Shown piece after piece: positions 7,883 through 15,244 of a stretch of 34,845 nt of DNA. A program made the translations under genes and the position numbers. Under the pieces are notes generated by a model that was given only the letters and a program-made list of their open reading frames with translations, had not been told where the DNA came from and made no database searches. This DNA is from Nannocystis pusilla (GTDB lineage: Bacteria > Myxococcota_A > Polyangia > Nannocystales > Nannocystaceae), in NCBI RefSeq assembly GCF_020073745.1, contig NZ_JAIRAU010000042.1, forward strand, positions 1 to 34,845. The letters are read 5' to 3'. The first letter of the stretch is position 1. Every line of letters begins with the position of its first letter.

Positions 7883-9880
7883 TCACTGCGGGACGGGCAG
7901 CTCGACCTCGTTGATCTTGGCGATGTCGCTGCCCGCGGGGTAGCCGTAGGAGGCGTAGACGTCGGTGCCCCAGACGACGACGCCGAACGGGCCCTCGCTC
8001 TCGGCGAGGTGGCGGCTGGTGCCGCACATGCCCGTCGGGACGTTGCCGCGCTCGAGGTCGACGTGGGCGACCTCGTAGGTGCCCTCGGCGCCGACGGGCT
8101 GCCAGCCGGTGACCGTGCCGAGGCACTCGACGGTGACATCGGCGAACACACCGTCCTGCTTGGCGCGGATGATGACGAGGTTGGTGGTGCCGTAGGTCGG
8201 GTCGGTGAAGAAGACGTAGCGGTTCTGGAACTGCTTGGGCGACAGCAGGCTGACCCACTCCTCGTCGCCGAGGCCGCAGCTGAGGTTCAGGACCTGGCTC
8301 GCGCAACCCGGGCGGGTGCCCGACTTGGTGCCGGACATGTACTGCGAGAAGAGGAACGGATGGTTGGGGTCCTGCGAGCGGACGGTGAAGAAGGAGGTCG
8401 TCTGGAACTGCACGACTTGGCCGGCGGACAGCGCGGTCGGGGCGCCCGGCGGCGGGGCGGGGTCGTAGGTGAGGATGGTGTCGTCGACGGCGCCGACGAG
8501 GCGGTAGGGCACGCTCTCGGGGGCGAGGTTGGCGAGACGGGTGACGACGCCGGCGCCGACGTACTCGTTGCCCATGGCCTTGACCGGGGCGATCTGCTGG
8601 TGGGCCGCCTCGCCGCCCCCGGGACCCATGGTCTGGCTCGCGACGAACATGTAGGTCGAGCCGGTCCACAGCCCGATCGGCTTGTCGCTGTCGAAGATGG
8701 CGCCGCTCGGGTCGAAGTTGTTGCCCGGCTGCGACCACTGCAAGATCTGGCCGGCGTTGAGGATGTACTGCGTGGTCACGCCGGCGGGCGCCGGCGGCTG
8801 GCCGCCGCCCCCGGGGAAGTTGGCGGCGGGCGCCACTTTGATCACCGTGTTGTCCTCGCGCGCGACCACCAGCGCGAACATGGCGTTGTTGTTCGGTGCC
8901 GGGGCGATCGCCATGTGGTTGGTCCCCCAGGTGGTCGCCGGGAACAACAGGGAGGCGCTCGGGAGGAAGCTGCGCGCGCCGCCGTAGGGGTTGATGTCGT
9001 AGGCGGTGACCGGTACGTCGCTCTGGATGTGGAACGCCTGCCCGATGCCGGTGCCGGGGACGGCGGTGTCCTGCAACACGGCCGGCGGGGCCGGGCACTC
9101 GAGCGTGAAGCCGAGCTCGTGATGCACACCTGGCTTGTGGGACAGGAACAGGATCGCGACCTCGTCGGGCGGGAGACCTCCGGGGGGGATGGGCTCGTAG
9201 ACGACGTTGTTGCCGTCGCTCTTGGGGATCCTCCCGAACATATTGACGTCGATCTGCTGGCCTCCGCGCGCGACGACGATGTTGGCCGGGCTCGACCACG
9301 CGTTGGCCAGAAACACCGCGAAGCACGGGCCGTCGTACGCGGTGCCCCCGGCGTTGAGGTAGAACGGCGGCGTCGGGGCCCAGAAGTCGCAGCCGCTGGT
9401 CCCCTGGAGATCGGCGAGCACCTCGCACACGGGGGCGCACGCGCCGTCGAAGCAGGCCTGGTCGCCCGCGCACTGCTCGACCGGGTTGCCCTGCTCGTCG
9501 ACGACGGTGTGGAGGTCGTCCGAACAAAAGAGCGGGCCGGGGTCGCCTGTGCTCGTCGCGCTCGCCGAGGTCGGGTCGCCCGTGTCCGTGGTGCTCACCG
9601 AGGTCGGGTCGGGGCCGACGGTCGTGCTGCTCGTCGGCGTGCCGTCGGTGTCGGTGGTCGAAGCCGTCGCGGTGCCGGTGAGGCCGTCGCTGTCCGTACC
9701 GGTGGGGCTTTCGCTGTCGCTGGACGGAGCCGACGCGTTCGTCGGGTCGGTGGTCAAGGTGGGCATGGTCGGGATGCCCGACGCGGCGGTGGCGGTCTCG
9801 CGGCCGCCGTCGTCGCTGCAGGCAGACACGAACACCGACGCGGACAGGACAACGGAGTGAGCGAGGCGGGTCGTCGACAT
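7883..9880 (-). CDS. IgGFc-binding-like lipoprotein, 665 aa
   Basis: The start at 9878-9880 gives MSTTRLAHSVVLSASVFVSAC21, a lipoprotein signal (VSAC); a longer frame upstream is Arg-rich and lacks a signal. Residues about 25-115 form a Thr/Ser/Asp linker. A Cys cluster follows (CSDDLHTV...CAGDQACFDGACAPVC), then a large domain from about residue 145 to the end with segments such as GIGQAFHIQSDVPVTAYDIN, ILNAGQILQW, IGLWTGSTYMFV and PFGVVVWGTDVYASYGYPAG. These match the IgGFc-binding N-terminal domain family, which is common in multi-domain myxobacterial surface proteins; binding to immunoglobulin is known only for the vertebrate member. A surface adhesion or ligand-binding role is inferred. 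A TATAAT lies 12 bases upstream of the ATG. Confidence 0.8.
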   Translation of the reverse strand: MSTTRLAHSVVLSASVFVSACSDDGGRETATAASGIPTMPTLTTDPTNASAPSSDSESPTGTDSDGLTGTATASTTDTDGTPTSSTTVGPDPTSVSTTDTGDPTSASATSTGDPGPLFCSDDLHTVVDEQGNPVEQCAGDQACFDGACAPVCEVLADLQGTSGCDFWAPTPPFYLNAGGTAYDGPCFAVFLANAWSSPANIVVARGGQQIDVNMFGRIPKSDGNNVVYEPIPPGGLPPDEVAILFLSHKPGVHHELGFTLECPAPPAVLQDTAVPGTGIGQAFHIQSDVPVTAYDINPYGGARSFLPSASLLFPATTWGTNHMAIAPAPNNNAMFALVVAREDNTVIKVAPAANFPGGGGQPPAPAGVTTQYILNAGQILQWSQPGNNFDPSGAIFDSDKPIGLWTGSTYMFVASQTMGPGGGEAAHQQIAPVKAMGNEYVGAGVVTRLANLAPESVPYRLVGAVDDTILTYDPAPPPGAPTALSAGQVVQFQTTSFFTVRSQDPNHPFLFSQYMSGTKSGTRPGCASQVLNLSCGLGDEEWVSLLSPKQFQNRYVFFTDPTYGTTNLVIIRAKQDGVFADVTVECLGTVTGWQPVGAEGTYEVAHVDLERGNVPTGMCGTSRHLAESEGPFGVVVWGTDVYASYGYPAGSDIAKINEVELPVPQ

Positions 9881-9892
9881 GGAGAGCAGGCG

Positions 9893-9898
9893 ATTATA
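9893..9898 (-). promoter_or_regulatory. Candidate -10 box (TATAAT), nearly leaderless
   Basis: On the minus strand TATAAT ends 12 bases before the ATG of the IgGFc-like gene, which would leave a leader of only a few bases. No convincing TTGACA lies 16-18 bp upstream, so this rests on a perfect -10 match in very GC-rich sequence. Confidence 0.3.
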
Positions 9899-10140
9899 GC
9901 GGCCGACCGAGATCCTTCGCAGCCGGGCAGAACTGCGCCTCCGGGCTCGGGCGAGCGCATCTGTCGCGTCGTTGCGCGAGGAACTGCGGCTGGACGGCCT
10001 CCCTTCGCGGAGCTCGATCCTGGCCGTTGGTGCGAATCGACGGCCTCGACGAACTTGTCTTCGGCCGGCCCGACGGCAGGGCACGGGTTGCGCGAAGCCG
10101 GGCACCGAACGCGAATGTCGCGGCTTCGCCGCGGGAGATG
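9899..10140. other. Intergenic, nothing recognised
   Basis: Sequence between the IgGFc-like gene promoter region and repeat copy B. All frames are Arg-rich shadows and no RNA gene or repeat was recognised. Confidence 0.4.
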
Positions 10141-10413
10141 ACCCGCCGTTTGTGACGCCAGAAAGCGTCTGCTCGGCGGCCGATCAGGCCGACGAGCAGG
10201 CGCAGCCGATCGCGCCGCAGGATGTCCTGCATCGAAGCTCGCGTCGGCGGGTCGGCTTCTCACGGGTGAGCCGTGCCAGGGGTCCGGGGATGATTCGGCC
10301 GCCAATACGAGGGCGAGATGACCACGACGAAGTCGGGGTCATCGGCACGCTGAACTGGCGGCCGAATCATCCCCGGACCCCCCGCGAGGCGCATCCGGCA
10401 ATCAGCGAAGCCA
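10141..10413 (-). repeat. Structured palindromic repeat, copy B (inverted relative to copy A)
   Basis: This is the reverse complement of 5205-5479. The 26-bp stem is 10279-10304 with 10356-10381 and is perfectly paired. Where copy A has GGCTCGG/CCGAGCC in its arms, copy B has GATTCGG/CCGAATC, so two adjacent pairs changed on both sides. The central hairpin (GATGACC...GGTCATC) is unchanged. Copies A and B flank a 4.7-kb block holding three genes (5533-9880), so recombination between them could invert that block. Confidence 0.85.
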
Positions 10414-10442
10414 CTGCAGTCGGGCTCCATGAACTGAAAGGA

Positions 10443-10488
10443 CATGCCCCATCGAGCATGTTTAATAAAACATGTCGGATAGAACATG
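10443..10488. repeat. CATG-N10 array, four perfect CATG at 14-bp spacing
   Basis: CATG occurs at 10443, 10457, 10471 and 10485, exactly 14 bp apart, with a further CATG 15 bp before the first (10428) and ACAT at 10499. The middle unit is a perfect hairpin, CATGTTT-AATA-AAACATG (10457-10474). The spacers are CCCCATCGAG, TTTAATAAAA and TCGGATAGAA. The array sits directly downstream of the stop codon of the permease gene (stop 10502-10504, minus strand). Confidence 0.8.
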
Positions 10489-10501
10489 CCCCTATGCGAC
10501 A

Positions 10502-10993
10502 TCAGGTGCGCCCGAGGCGGACGAGGGCCTGGGCGGTGTAGCCGGCGGCGAAGGGGAGCAGGCAGGAGGCGACGATGCGGAGCGCGGCGAGGCGGCCGCC
10601 GTAGATGCCGATCTCCATGGGGACGCGCAGGAGCGGCAGGAGGGCCATGCTGGTGAGGTAGGTGACGAGGACGCCGACGCCGGCGCCGGCCTTGAGGAGG
10701 CCGGCGGCGAGCGGCATGCCGAGGAGGCCGCCGCCGGGAGTGAGGGCGCCGGCGAACCAGGCGACGAGGTGGCCGCGCGGGCCAGCGGCGTCGCTGAGCC
10801 AGCGCTCGACGAAGCCGGCGGGCAGGAGGGCCTCGGCCATGCCGGCGAGCAAGAACGCGACGACGAGGATCGGCATCATCGCCAGGAAGGTGCGGCCCGA
10901 TCGCTGGAGGCCGTCGACGAACACGCCCTGCATGGCCGCGAGCGCGCCGAGGACGAGCAGGGTGGCGCCGAGCAGGATGAGGGCGACCTTCAT
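10502..10993 (-). CDS. ArsP/DUF318-type permease, half length, 163 aa
   Basis: The start ATG is at 10991-10993; the frame continues upstream to 11050 but through sequence forming a palindrome. About five hydrophobic segments are visible (roughly residues 4-24, 37-60, 73-90, 93-118 and 136-155). The central GALTPGGGLLGMPLAAGLL followed by GVLVTYLTSMALLPLLRVP resembles the conserved Pro/Gly-rich helices of the predicted permease family that includes ArsP (organoarsenical efflux). Family members usually have two such halves (about 300 aa or more), so this is a single half that would probably dimerise. It lies 73 bp downstream of the rifampin-phosphotransferase-like gene on the same strand, suggesting export of a drug or metabolite in the same response. 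Substrate unknown. Confidence 0.6.
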   Translation of the reverse strand: MKVALILLGATLLVLGALAAMQGVFVDGLQRSGRTFLAMMPILVVAFLLAGMAEALLPAGFVERWLSDAAGPRGHLVAWFAGALTPGGGLLGMPLAAGLLKAGAGVGVLVTYLTSMALLPLLRVPMEIGIYGGRLAALRIVASCLLPFAAGYTAQALVRLGRT

Positions 10994-11019
10994 CGGCCGG
11001 TCTCCGCGGTGATGCTGAA

Positions 11020-11051
11020 TGTGCTCGAATGGACAGGTCCAAAAGGACACG
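11020..11051. repeat. Degenerate CATG-N10 units between rph-like and permease genes
   Basis: TGTG at 11020, CAGG at 11034 and CACG at 11048 are 14 bp apart. The second spacer is TCCAAAAGGA and the first is CTCGAATGGA, the same TCC-N4-GGA core as in the better-preserved copies. GTCC-AAAA-GGAC forms a short hairpin. It lies about 30-60 bp upstream of the permease start. Confidence 0.4.
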
Positions 11052-11066
11052 GCGAAAGGGCGGCCT

Positions 11067-13730
11067 TCATGGGGCGACCTCGGCGAGCACCTCGACGATG
11101 CCGCGGCTGCCGTCGACGCGCAGGCGCTGGCCGGACTTGAGGCGGCGGGTGCCGTCGCCGACGCCGACGACGGCGGGGATGCCGTATTCGCGGGCGATGA
11201 CGGAGCCGTGGGTCATCATGCCGCCGACGTCGCACACGAGGCCGGCGGCGTGGACGAACAGGGGGGTCCAGCCGGGATCGGTGTAGGGGGCGACGAGGAT
11301 CTCGCCGGCGCGCAGGACCTGGGCGGCGGGGTCGAGGACGACGTGGGCGATGCCCTCGACGACGCCGGCGCTGGCGCCGAGGCCGGCGAGGGCGCCGGGC
11401 GGCAGGTCCTTCGGGACAGGTCGCTCGGGGATCTCGCCCTCGCTGGTGACGAGCAGCGGCGGGTGGATGTGGCGGGCGTGCTCGAGGTCGGCGCGGCGGG
11501 CCGCGATCGTCGAACGCGGGGCGAGGGCCCGCGGATCGTCGGCGAGGGCGATGAGCTCGTCGTAGGTCAGGAACCACACGTCGTCGACGGCGTCGAGCCG
11601 GCCGGCGCGCACCAGCGATTCGGCGGCGGCGCGCACGGCGGCGCGCACGTGCTCGAAGCACTGCACGAACAAGTACTTGGGGTGCTCGCGCACGCCGAGG
11701 CAGTGGCGCACGCACTGGACCTGACGGCGCACCCACCAGCGCGCGGGGCCCGGAGTGGTGGCGGCGACGAGCCGCTGCGCGGCGGCCTCGCCCTCGGCCT
11801 GGAGGGCGGCGAAGTGCTCGCGGTGCTTGCCGGGGGCGTCGCCATGGCTGGCCATGCCGCGGATGCTGGTGAGCAGCAAGGTGGGGTCGTCGGCCCAGCG
11901 CGGGCGGCCGATGTCGATCTCGGCCTGACCGCGCATGCCGAAGCGGGCGAGGAAGGCGGCGAAGGCGTCGACGAAGGCGGGGCCGCCGGGGAGGTCGCGG
12001 AGGGCCCGGAGGTCGCCGTCGCGGACGTGCGCGAGGCCGGCGAGCAGCTCGGGGTGCGGGCGCACGAGGTCGGCGAGGTCGCCGACGCGGAGGTCCATCT
12101 CGGTGGTGACGTTGCCGACGAGGCCGCGCTGCAGGGTCTCGACGTCGCCGGCGCGCGCGGTGCCGGCGAAGCGACGCCGCAGCCGGCCGAGGCTGAGCAG
12201 GCCGCTGACGAGGCGCGGGGCGATCTTCGGCATGATGGTGAAGACCTGCGTGAGCTCGTGCCGGGCGGCGCGCAGGCGAGCGGCGCCGGGCGGTTGGGCG
12301 GCGACGGCGGTGCGGAAGGCGGCGACGCGATCGGCGACGAGGCGATCGGCCCAGGCGGCCTGGCGCTCGAGCGGCGCGCCGAGGAACATCCAGGCGAGGT
12401 CGAACGGGACGGTCCACATCAAGCGGGCGACCAGGCGCAAGGCGGCGGGCCGCGGCCTGGCGGCGGCCTGCACCTCGGGGCGATCGAGGAGCGTGACCAG
12501 GCCGGCGGCGACGTCGGGGTAGACCGCGCGCAAGATCCGGAGCATCAGGCGGCGCGTCGGCGCGAGGCGCAGCGCGGGCGTGATGTCGAGGAAGATCCGG
12601 CTGCCGGCGTCGACCATGGTGGTCGGTCCGCTCGGGATCTCGTCGAGGCGGGTCTTGCCGATCGGGAAGACGACGCGCCACAGGTCGCGGCCCAGCGGGG
12701 TGATCGGATCGATCATGTTCTGGCCGTGGCCGAAGCTCATGTAGAGGTGCACGCTGCCGTCGTCCGGCAACGACTCGGGCAAGGGATAGAGCGAGGTGAT
12801 CGGGCGCGCCTGGACCAGCCAGAGCTCGCGGCCGACGAGGCACCATTCGAGGTCCTGGGGGACGCCGCCGTAATGGGCCTCGACGCGGGCGCCGAGGTCG
12901 GCGAGGGCGGCGACGGCGGCGTCGTCGAGGACGCGGGCGCGTCGCATGTCCTCGGGGACATCTTCGGTGACGGTGCCGCCCCCGGACAGGGGGCGGACGG
13001 CGACCTTCTTGTCGCCGAGGCGCAGCTCCTTGATCGCGCCGGTGCGGCGGTCGACGCGGTAGAGGTCGGCGGTGACGAGGCCGCCGACGAGCGCCTCGCC
13101 GAGGCCGTAGCCGGCGTCGATGGTGAGGGTGCGGCGGTGACCGGTGACGGGGTCGGCGGTGAAGAGGATGCCGGCGGCGTCGGGGATGACCATCTGCTGG
13201 ACGACGACGGCGAGGGCGACGTGGCGGTGACCGAAGCCGTTGCGGGCGCGGTAGAGGATCGCGCGGTCGGTGAACAGGCTGGCGAAGCAGCGGCGCACGG
13301 CGGACGCCAATTCGTCGCGTCCGCGGATGTTGAGATAGGTGTCCTGCTGGCCGGCGAAGGAGGCGCCGGGGAGGTCCTCGGCGGTGGCGCTCGAGCGCAC
13401 GGCGTAGGCGTGATCGATGCCGAGGGCCTGATGGGCGGCGTCGAGGTCGGTGAGCAGGGCGGACGGCAGCGGGACGGCCAGGAGGGCGTCGCGCACGGCG
13501 GCCCCGAGCTCGCGCGCGCCGGCGAGGTCGTCGGGATCGAGGGCGTCGAGCCGATCGAGCCAGGCGGGGAAGGTCGGGCAATCGGCGACGAAATGGTGAT
13601 AGGCGGCGGTGGTGACGACAAAGCCGGGCGGGACGGGGAAGCCGGCTCGGGCCAGCGCGCCGAGGTTCTGGCCCTTGCCGCCGACGCGGGAGAGGTCGTC
13701 GGAGCCGATGTGAGCAAATGGCAAAATCAT
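11067..13730 (-). CDS. rph: Rifampin phosphotransferase-like (PEP-synthase-related) enzyme, 887 aa
   Basis: The N-terminal ATP-binding domain (about residues 1-320) shows VGGKGQNLGALARAGFPVP, AVRSSATAEDLPGASFAGQ, FTADPVTGHR, GYGLGEALV and DLEWCL...LWLVQARPI. A long middle domain (about 320-780) follows. The C-terminal swivelling domain contains DVGGMMTHGSVIAREYGIP, whose His is the phosphate-carrying residue in this superfamily. Length and order (ATP-grasp, substrate domain, His domain, no C-terminal PEP barrel) match rifampin phosphotransferases (about 865 aa), which inactivate rifamycins by ATP-dependent phosphorylation, and not PEP synthase or PPDK. Middle-domain specificity cannot be confirmed by eye, so another phosphoryl acceptor is possible. 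Its ATG shares one base with the stop of the upstream TetR gene (TGATG), implying coupled translation and direct control by that regulator. Confidence 0.8.
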   Translation of the reverse strand: MILPFAHIGSDDLSRVGGKGQNLGALARAGFPVPPGFVVTTAAYHHFVADCPTFPAWLDRLDALDPDDLAGARELGAAVRDALLAVPLPSALLTDLDAAHQALGIDHAYAVRSSATAEDLPGASFAGQQDTYLNIRGRDELASAVRRCFASLFTDRAILYRARNGFGHRHVALAVVVQQMVIPDAAGILFTADPVTGHRRTLTIDAGYGLGEALVGGLVTADLYRVDRRTGAIKELRLGDKKVAVRPLSGGGTVTEDVPEDMRRARVLDDAAVAALADLGARVEAHYGGVPQDLEWCLVGRELWLVQARPITSLYPLPESLPDDGSVHLYMSFGHGQNMIDPITPLGRDLWRVVFPIGKTRLDEIPSGPTTMVDAGSRIFLDITPALRLAPTRRLMLRILRAVYPDVAAGLVTLLDRPEVQAAARPRPAALRLVARLMWTVPFDLAWMFLGAPLERQAAWADRLVADRVAAFRTAVAAQPPGAARLRAARHELTQVFTIMPKIAPRLVSGLLSLGRLRRRFAGTARAGDVETLQRGLVGNVTTEMDLRVGDLADLVRPHPELLAGLAHVRDGDLRALRDLPGGPAFVDAFAAFLARFGMRGQAEIDIGRPRWADDPTLLLTSIRGMASHGDAPGKHREHFAALQAEGEAAAQRLVAATTPGPARWWVRRQVQCVRHCLGVREHPKYLFVQCFEHVRAAVRAAAESLVRAGRLDAVDDVWFLTYDELIALADDPRALAPRSTIAARRADLEHARHIHPPLLVTSEGEIPERPVPKDLPPGALAGLGASAGVVEGIAHVVLDPAAQVLRAGEILVAPYTDPGWTPLFVHAAGLVCDVGGMMTHGSVIAREYGIPAVVGVGDGTRRLKSGQRLRVDGSRGIVEVLAEVAP

Positions 13731-14509
13731 CACTTTACACCTCGCTTTGCACCGCGGAGAAAGATGGCGACGACGGTCCTGGCGTCGCGCTGGGGATCGC
13801 CGTCGCCGGGCAATCCCCACAGGGCGCCGAACAGGCCGAAGCCGAACAGCAGGCCCTGGAGGGCGCGAGCGAGGCGGTAGGGGTCTTCGTCGAGGAGCTC
13901 GCCGCGCTCGACGTAATGGCGCAGGAGGGCGGCGAGCCCGTGGATCGACCGGTCAGGGGCGTCGGCGAGCTCGCCGAGGACGCTGCTGCCGCGCAACCGC
14001 TCGCCGAGGATGATCCGCAGGAGGGCCTCGTCGCCGCGCATCTGCTCGAGGGCGGTGACGGCGAGGCGCTCGAGGTCGGCCTCGAGGTCGCCGGAGGGGC
14101 CGCGCGCGGCGTTCCACACGGCCTGGCGGATCTTCATGCTCTGGGCGAATGCGCGGAGGAGGCCCTTCTTGTCTCCGAATTGGCGGTAGACGGTGGCGGT
14201 GCCGACGCCGGCGGCGTCGGCGATGGCCTCGACCGTGGCGCCGTCGAGACCCTGGCGGGAGAAGACGTCGCGCGCGGCAGCGAGCACCCGCTCGCGCGCG
14301 TCTCCGCGCGCCTCGACGTCGACGCCGGCCGCGACGAGCTGTTGCACCAGGGCCTCGCGGCTGCCGACCAGCCGGTAGGCCGAGCTGCGCGAGATGCCAG
14401 CCGCCTCTGCGAGCCGATCCATGGTCAGCGCGTCAGCCCCAGCCTCGTCGACGAGGCGGCGCGCGATTTCGAGCAGCTCGGGGAGAGTCACGGGCGCTTG
14501 GGATGGCAC
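13730..14509 (-). CDS. TetR-family regulator with two tandem HTH domains, 259 aa
   Basis: I choose the GTG at 14507-14509 because an 18-bp palindrome lies one base upstream and the first DNA-binding domain begins at once; the ATG at 14674 would add a basic, unstructured extension. Residues 12-58 form one TetR-type HTH (LTMDRLAEAAGISRSSAYRL, then GSREALVQQL). Residues 72-120 form a second (ATVEAIADAAGVGTATVYRQ, then FGDKKGLLRAF). The rest is a helical ligand/dimer domain. Most TetR proteins have one HTH and about 200 aa, so this duplicated DNA-binding architecture is unusual. It is the first gene of the operon with the rph-like enzyme and permease, so it probably represses them until an inducer binds. 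Expected to bind DNA as a dimer with four HTH units. Confidence 0.85.
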   Translation of the reverse strand: MPSQAPVTLPELLEIARRLVDEAGADALTMDRLAEAAGISRSSAYRLVGSREALVQQLVAAGVDVEARGDARERVLAAARDVFSRQGLDGATVEAIADAAGVGTATVYRQFGDKKGLLRAFAQSMKIRQAVWNAARGPSGDLEADLERLAVTALEQMRGDEALLRIILGERLRGSSVLGELADAPDRSIHGLAALLRHYVERGELLDEDPYRLARALQGLLFGFGLFGALWGLPGDGDPQRDARTVVAIFLRGAKRGVK

Positions 14510-14510
14510 G

Positions 14511-14528
14511 ATAGATATGTGTATCAAT
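14511..14528. promoter_or_regulatory. 18-bp palindromic operator candidate at the tandem-HTH TetR start
   Basis: The sequence ATAGATATGTGTATCAAT has arms ATnGATA and TATCnAT around four bases. It is AT-rich in a very GC-rich setting and lies one base upstream of the chosen GTG start (14509), where a bound repressor would block transcription or initiation. It is a good candidate for autoregulation. Confidence 0.6.
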
Positions 14529-14657
14529 CGTTCCGTTCCGTCAAGGCCGTGTGAACCGGTCGCAACGGGGAATTTTCGCGCAGGGCAGATCCGCGCGCGT
14601 TCGTGTCTCTGGCCCTTCGCAGTGTGACGCGACGAATGGATAGAGTGTCGGTTCGTG

Positions 14658-14675
14658 CATGTCCGTTCGGACATG
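14658..14675. repeat. CATG-N10 family palindrome, perfect single unit
   Basis: CATG-TCCGTTCGGA-CATG is a fully paired hairpin; with one flanking base on each side the arms are GCATGTCCG and CGGACATGC around TT. Weak TG-containing half-sites lie 14 bp on either side (AGTG at 14644, GGTG at 14686). It lies about 150 bp upstream of the tandem-HTH TetR start. Confidence 0.7.
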
Positions 14676-15166
14676 CTACTTGCGGGGTGGCATGATTCGC
14701 GGACTGCGGCTCACCGGAGGTCGCGCGGACCGTCAGGAGGTCGCGCGTTCGGAGTCGCGGGGCGTGGAGAGCGTCGCGGGGCGGCCCGGAGACGGCGCAG
14801 CGGGTCCCTGCGACGCGGGTCTTTACACCAGGTGCTCGACGCCGAAGGAGGGTGGCGCTCGTGCGAATGGTGGCCCGGCATCTGCCCGCCAGGTGCAGAG
14901 CCCCCCGCTGCTCCCCGCTGCGCCGTCCCCGGGCCGCCAGCGGAGAGTGTGGTGGCCCCGCTCGTCGCCGGATGGGTGATGCTCGAGCCCGTCGTCGATC
15001 GTGAGCGGCTGAACTCCGGCTTGCCGGCGACTACCGCTTCAACATGTGGAGCATGGGGATGACGCTGTGTGGTGGCAGCGGCAGGGACCGGGGGAGCGAA
15101 ATGCTTGCTCGCGCACAACCTGTCTCAAGGGACGGAGTGTCGTGGATACCGGTGCCAGATCTGCTG

Positions 15167-15204
15167 TGCCTGGGGCACTCCGAATGTCGGCGATGCCCCA
15201 GGCA
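15167..15204. terminator. Hairpin downstream of the gene ending at 15245
   Basis: Perfect 11-bp arms TGCCTGGGGCA (15167-15177) and TGCCCCAGGCA (15194-15204) enclose a small inner stem CCGA-ATG-TCGG. It begins 41 bp after the leftward gene's stop. There is no T-tract, so it may be a terminator, an mRNA-stabilising hairpin or a decayed repeat. Confidence 0.4.
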
Positions 15205-15244
15205 GAGGATCGGTTCGGCCGCGAGGCGTCGTGTGGGCCGTGGG

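Larger units (their letters stand above)
14529..15244. other. Intergenic region with two palindromes, no gene seen
   Basis: About 715 bp upstream of the tandem-HTH TetR gene and downstream of the leftward gene ending at 15245. It holds the CATG-family palindrome at 14658-14675 and the hairpin at 15167-15204. The remaining frames look like shadows. Confidence 0.45.

Noticed and set aside
10443..10488. CRISPR-like array
   Set aside because: The repeated unit is only four bases with ten-base spacers that are themselves partly palindromic, and no cas gene is near.
10428..10520. Short ORFs starting MSxRTC within the CATG palindromes (also at 14674, 29472 and 30818)
   Set aside because: The shared N-terminus is only the translation of the palindrome itself; the downstream residues are unrelated.
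10990..13581. Very long Arg-rich frame opposite or alongside the rph-like gene
   Set aside because: A frame shadow of the rph-like coding sequence with no domain-like sequence.
11067..13730. PEP synthase or pyruvate phosphate dikinase
   Set aside because: The His domain lies at the extreme C-terminus and there is no C-terminal PEP/pyruvate-binding barrel; domain order fits rifampin phosphotransferase.
14510..14674. ATG at 14674 as the start of the tandem-HTH TetR gene
   Set aside because: It would add 55 basic, low-structure residues, begins inside the CATG palindrome, and would put the operator-like palindrome inside the coding region.
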